Part shown: one piece after another, positions 61,535 through 64,000 of the stretch
Layout: every line of letters starts with the position of its first letter
How positions within the stretch are numbered: the first letter of the stretch is position 1
NCBI RefSeq assembly: GCF_001685355.1
Contig: NZ_CP016438.1
Location: 7,812,001-7,876,000 of the forward strand
DNA: 64,000 nt
Direction: 5' to 3'
Source of the DNA: Streptomyces lincolnensis
GTDB taxonomy: Bacteria > Actinomycetota > Actinomycetes > Streptomycetales > Streptomycetaceae
Program-made: the position numbers and the translations under genes
The notes under the pieces: generated by a model
What the model was told of the DNA's origin: nothing
Databases searched by the model: none
The model's input: the letters and a program-made list of their open reading frames with translations, nothing else

Positions 61535-63898
61535 TCACTCCGGCTCCGCGCCGTCCACGCGCTCCAGCAACGCGACCGGCAGCCGCTCGAAAAGCTCCTC
61601 CACGCGCGCGTGCCCCGTGAACTCCCGTCCCGCGGACAGCACATCGGCCCACCGCCCGGGCGGCAGCGGCAGCACGGTCTCGCGCCAGCCGCCCGCCTGC
61701 GCCAGCCGCAGCGACAGCCGCGTCACGGCCGTGACCACCTCGCCCGAGCGTGCGAAGGCGGCACAGTGGGCCGCCGCCGGACCCTCGGCGGTCAACGGCG
61801 CGTACGTCGCCGCGTCGCCGAAGACCTCGGGCCGCCGGGCGCGCAGCCGCAGCGCCGCCCGGGTCACCTCGCCCTTGGTGCCGGGGTCCTCCGGCGGGAA
61901 CCGCACCGGCCGCCGGTTGTCCGGGTCCACCAGCGCCCGGTACTCGGCCTCCGTGCCCTGGTAGACGTCCGGCACGCCCGGCATCGTCAGGTGGACCAGG
62001 GCGGTGCCGAGCACGTTGGCCCGGACGGACGGCTCCAGCCTGCTGCGCAGAGCGGTCACGTGCTCGCCGGGCGCCCCGCACGGACCCGCCGCCACGAATG
62101 CCGCCACCGCCTCCTCGTAGGCGGGCTCCTGCTCCGTCCAGCTCGTGTACAGCCCGGCCTCCCGCACATGCTTCAGCAGTGCCCCCCGGACGCGGTCCGC
62201 GGACGCCGGGCCGAGCCCGAACACCGTCTGCCAGGCCGCCCACGCCAGTTGCGCGTCCGGCACCCCGTCGCCGGTGCGCGTCACCTCGGCCAGCGCGTCG
62301 GCCCACTGCTCCGGGCACTCGGTGAGCACCGCGAGGGCCGCCCGCACGTCGGCACTGCGCTTGGTGTCGTGCGTCGACACGACGGTCCCGGACAGCGGCC
62401 AGTCGCGCTGCACGCGCGCGCAGTAGGCGTGGAAGTCCGCCACGGACACCGCCGGACCGCCCGGGTTCCCGCCCACCTCGGTGGCCGACAGCAGCGGCAC
62501 ATGACGGTAGAACGCCGTGTCCTCCACCGACTTGGCGCGCAGCGCCGACGCCGTCTGCGCGAACCGTGCCCGGAACTCCACGTGGTCCGGTCCGTCGCCG
62601 TACCGCCCGAGCACCAGGTCACGGACGACGTCGACGGCCCCCGCCTCCTCCGGGACGACGAACGCCGACCGGGCCTCGGCCGCCGCCGCCTCGGTGACGA
62701 CCAGCGCCGGATCGCCGGAGGCGTACGGCCGGTACACCTCCAGCCGCACGAGAAGCTCCTGGAGCGCGGTGCGCAGCGCCCAGGGCGCCCGGTCGCGCAG
62801 CGCGGGCTCCGGCGCCAGGGCGCACAGGCGGCTCGTCACCCGGGTCAGCCGCTCCACCTCAGTGGCCAGCTCATGGGTGATCACCTTGTACGCCGCCCGC
62901 CGTACCGTCGCCTCCCAGTCGCCGCCCCGGTCCGTCTGCGGGGCCGCGAACCGCCGGTACTGGCCGAGCAGTTCGCCGAAGCCCGCCGGATCCGTGAAGA
63001 GGCCGTCCACGTGCCGCAGGGCGTCGTAGCCGGTGGTGCCGGCCACCGGCCAGGACGCCGGCAGCCGCTCCCCGTCGGCGAGGATCTTCTCCACGACCGT
63101 CCAGCGGCCCCCGGTCGCCTCGTGCAGCCGCCGCAGATAGGCGTCCGGATCGGCGAGCCCGTCGGGATGGTCGACGCGCAGTCCGTCGACCACGCCCTCG
63201 TGCAGCAGCCGCAGGATCGTGGCGTGGGTCGCCTCGAACACCTCCGGGTCCTCGACGCGCAGCCCGATGAGCTCCGAGATGCTGAAGAAACGCCGGTAGT
63301 TGAGTTCCGTACGGGCCAGCCGCCACCACACCGGGCGGTACCACTGCGCGTCCAGCAGCTGGGGCAGCGGCAGCTTCTCGGTGCCCTCGCGCAACGGGAA
63401 GGCATGGTCGTAGTAGCGCAGCAGGTTCCCGTCGACCTCCAGCCGGTCGATCTCAGTGCCGAGCGGTGCGCCGAGCACCGGCAGGAGCAGCTGGCCGCCC
63501 TGTGCCTCCCAGTCGATGTCGAACCAGCGCGCGCAGGGCGACGTGGGGCCCTCGCGCAGGACCTCCCACAGGGCGTGGTTGTGGCGCGGGGCCATGGCCA
63601 TGTGGTTCGGCACGATGTCCAGCACCAGGCCGAGCCCGTGCTCCCGCGCGGTGCGCGACAGCGCCCGCAGTCCGTCCTCGCCGCCCAGTTCCTCGCGTAC
63701 GCGCGCGTGGTCCACGACGTCGTAGCCGTGCGTCGAGCCCGGCACCGCCTCCAGGACGGGGGACAGGTGCACGTGCGAGACGCCGAGCGAGGCCAGGTAC
63801 GGCACGACCGCCGCGGCGGCGCCGAACGGGAACTCGGGCTGCAACTGAAGCCGGTAGGTGGCCGTCGGCACCGCCGGGTCGTGTCGCTCAGGTGTCAT
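61535..63898 (-). CDS. treY: Malto-oligosyltrehalose synthase
   Basis: A 787-residue GH13 isomerase that converts the reducing-end alpha-1,4 bond of maltodextrin into the alpha-1,1 bond of trehalose. It has TATYRLQLQPEFPFGAAAAV at the N-terminus, GLRVDHPDGLADP with the nucleophile Asp, WTVVEKIL with the acid Glu and STHDTKRSADVR with the third Asp, all typical of TreY. ATG 63896-63898. It works with treZ at 55680-57425 to make trehalose from glycogen or starch. The 102 bases upstream to the window end hold no recognised gene. Confidence 0.95.
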   Translation of the reverse strand: MTPERHDPAVPTATYRLQLQPEFPFGAAAAVVPYLASLGVSHVHLSPVLEAVPGSTHGYDVVDHARVREELGGEDGLRALSRTAREHGLGLVLDIVPNHMAMAPRHNHALWEVLREGPTSPCARWFDIDWEAQGGQLLLPVLGAPLGTEIDRLEVDGNLLRYYDHAFPLREGTEKLPLPQLLDAQWYRPVWWRLARTELNYRRFFSISELIGLRVEDPEVFEATHATILRLLHEGVVDGLRVDHPDGLADPDAYLRRLHEATGGRWTVVEKILADGERLPASWPVAGTTGYDALRHVDGLFTDPAGFGELLGQYRRFAAPQTDRGGDWEATVRRAAYKVITHELATEVERLTRVTSRLCALAPEPALRDRAPWALRTALQELLVRLEVYRPYASGDPALVVTEAAAAEARSAFVVPEEAGAVDVVRDLVLGRYGDGPDHVEFRARFAQTASALRAKSVEDTAFYRHVPLLSATEVGGNPGGPAVSVADFHAYCARVQRDWPLSGTVVSTHDTKRSADVRAALAVLTECPEQWADALAEVTRTGDGVPDAQLAWAAWQTVFGLGPASADRVRGALLKHVREAGLYTSWTEQEPAYEEAVAAFVAAGPCGAPGEHVTALRSRLEPSVRANVLGTALVHLTMPGVPDVYQGTEAEYRALVDPDNRRPVRFPPEDPGTKGEVTRAALRLRARRPEVFGDAATYAPLTAEGPAAAHCAAFARSGEVVTAVTRLSLRLAQAGGWRETVLPLPPGRWADVLSAGREFTGHARVEELFERLPVALLERVDGAEPE

Positions 63899-64000
63899 GC
63901 AGACCTACGTACCCGCCCGGCCGCCTTTCGTGTCATCGCGGCGGCCATGTGCCGCAGCGACGTCGGGACGGACCGATGCCGTCCCGACGCTCACGTCGCG

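Overview
The window is chromosomal DNA from a Streptomyces-type actinomycete. It is very GC-rich, and genes often overlap at ATGA or GTGA junctions. It carries marker genes of the genus: a two-domain geosmin synthase, two complete conservons (cvnA-D), an AfsA/ArpA-type gamma-butyrolactone locus, a Streptomyces subtilisin inhibitor (SSI) family gene and TTA (bldA-type) codons in a few genes. No rRNA, tRNA, CRISPR array, phage or complete insertion sequence was seen. Gene names are from family recognition by eye; no database search was run.

Layout. 1-2603: a truncated cytochrome P450 downstream of a DrrAB-like drug-export ABC pair, followed by the decayed tail of a GT39-type glycosyltransferase (2663-3060). 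3270-5811: an OpuC/ProU-like compatible-solute ABC operon (CBS-domain ATPase and two permeases). Its likely binding protein lies apart at 10264-11220, because conservon 1 (5827-9926, opposite strand) sits between. 11289-21861: a catabolic block with a secreted GH43-CBM42 arabinofuranosidase, a ROK kinase, a Dpp-type ABC transporter, a divergent ROK repressor and an M81 (MlrC-like) metallopeptidase. Next come a 217-bp MITE-like element, conservon 2 (22104-25839) and a sugar-type binding lipoprotein. 27223-34004: a PF04672-type methyltransferase, ArsR plus P-type Mg ATPase, an LCP cell-wall ligase, a solitary TatA, and a DUF6114/DUF6230 pair. 34641-38449: secreted proteins (unknown exoprotein, membrane-anchored AA10 LPMO, subtilisin with P-domain). 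38497-41786: gamma-butyrolactone signalling. 41907-46638: a DUF89 phosphatase and an SsuABC-like transporter. 46626-50945: a secreted endonuclease/exonuclease/phosphatase, geosmin synthase and a GATase-like protein. 51045-55632: LysR, PDZ protein, LysE exporter, M24 peptidase and a degenerate APH-fold protein. 55680-63898: treZ and treY enclosing a DUF1707-FHA protein, two M14 peptidases and an SSI-family inhibitor.

How the parts may work together. The signalling locus has an AfsA synthase, two TetR-type receptor homologues and a reductase fused by overlap to one receptor. A candidate ARE covers the afsA promoter from -35 to -10. afsA has three in-frame TTA codons and the downstream receptor has one, which suggests the signal is also gated by bldA tRNA. 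Both conservons have a solute-binding lipoprotein gene directly upstream of cvnA, a recurring arrangement that could point to ligand input into CvnA. The Dpp/ROK/GH43 block looks like a repressor-controlled uptake and breakdown pathway for an oligosaccharide or glycopeptide. The M14-SSI pair is translationally coupled and its first gene has a TTA codon.
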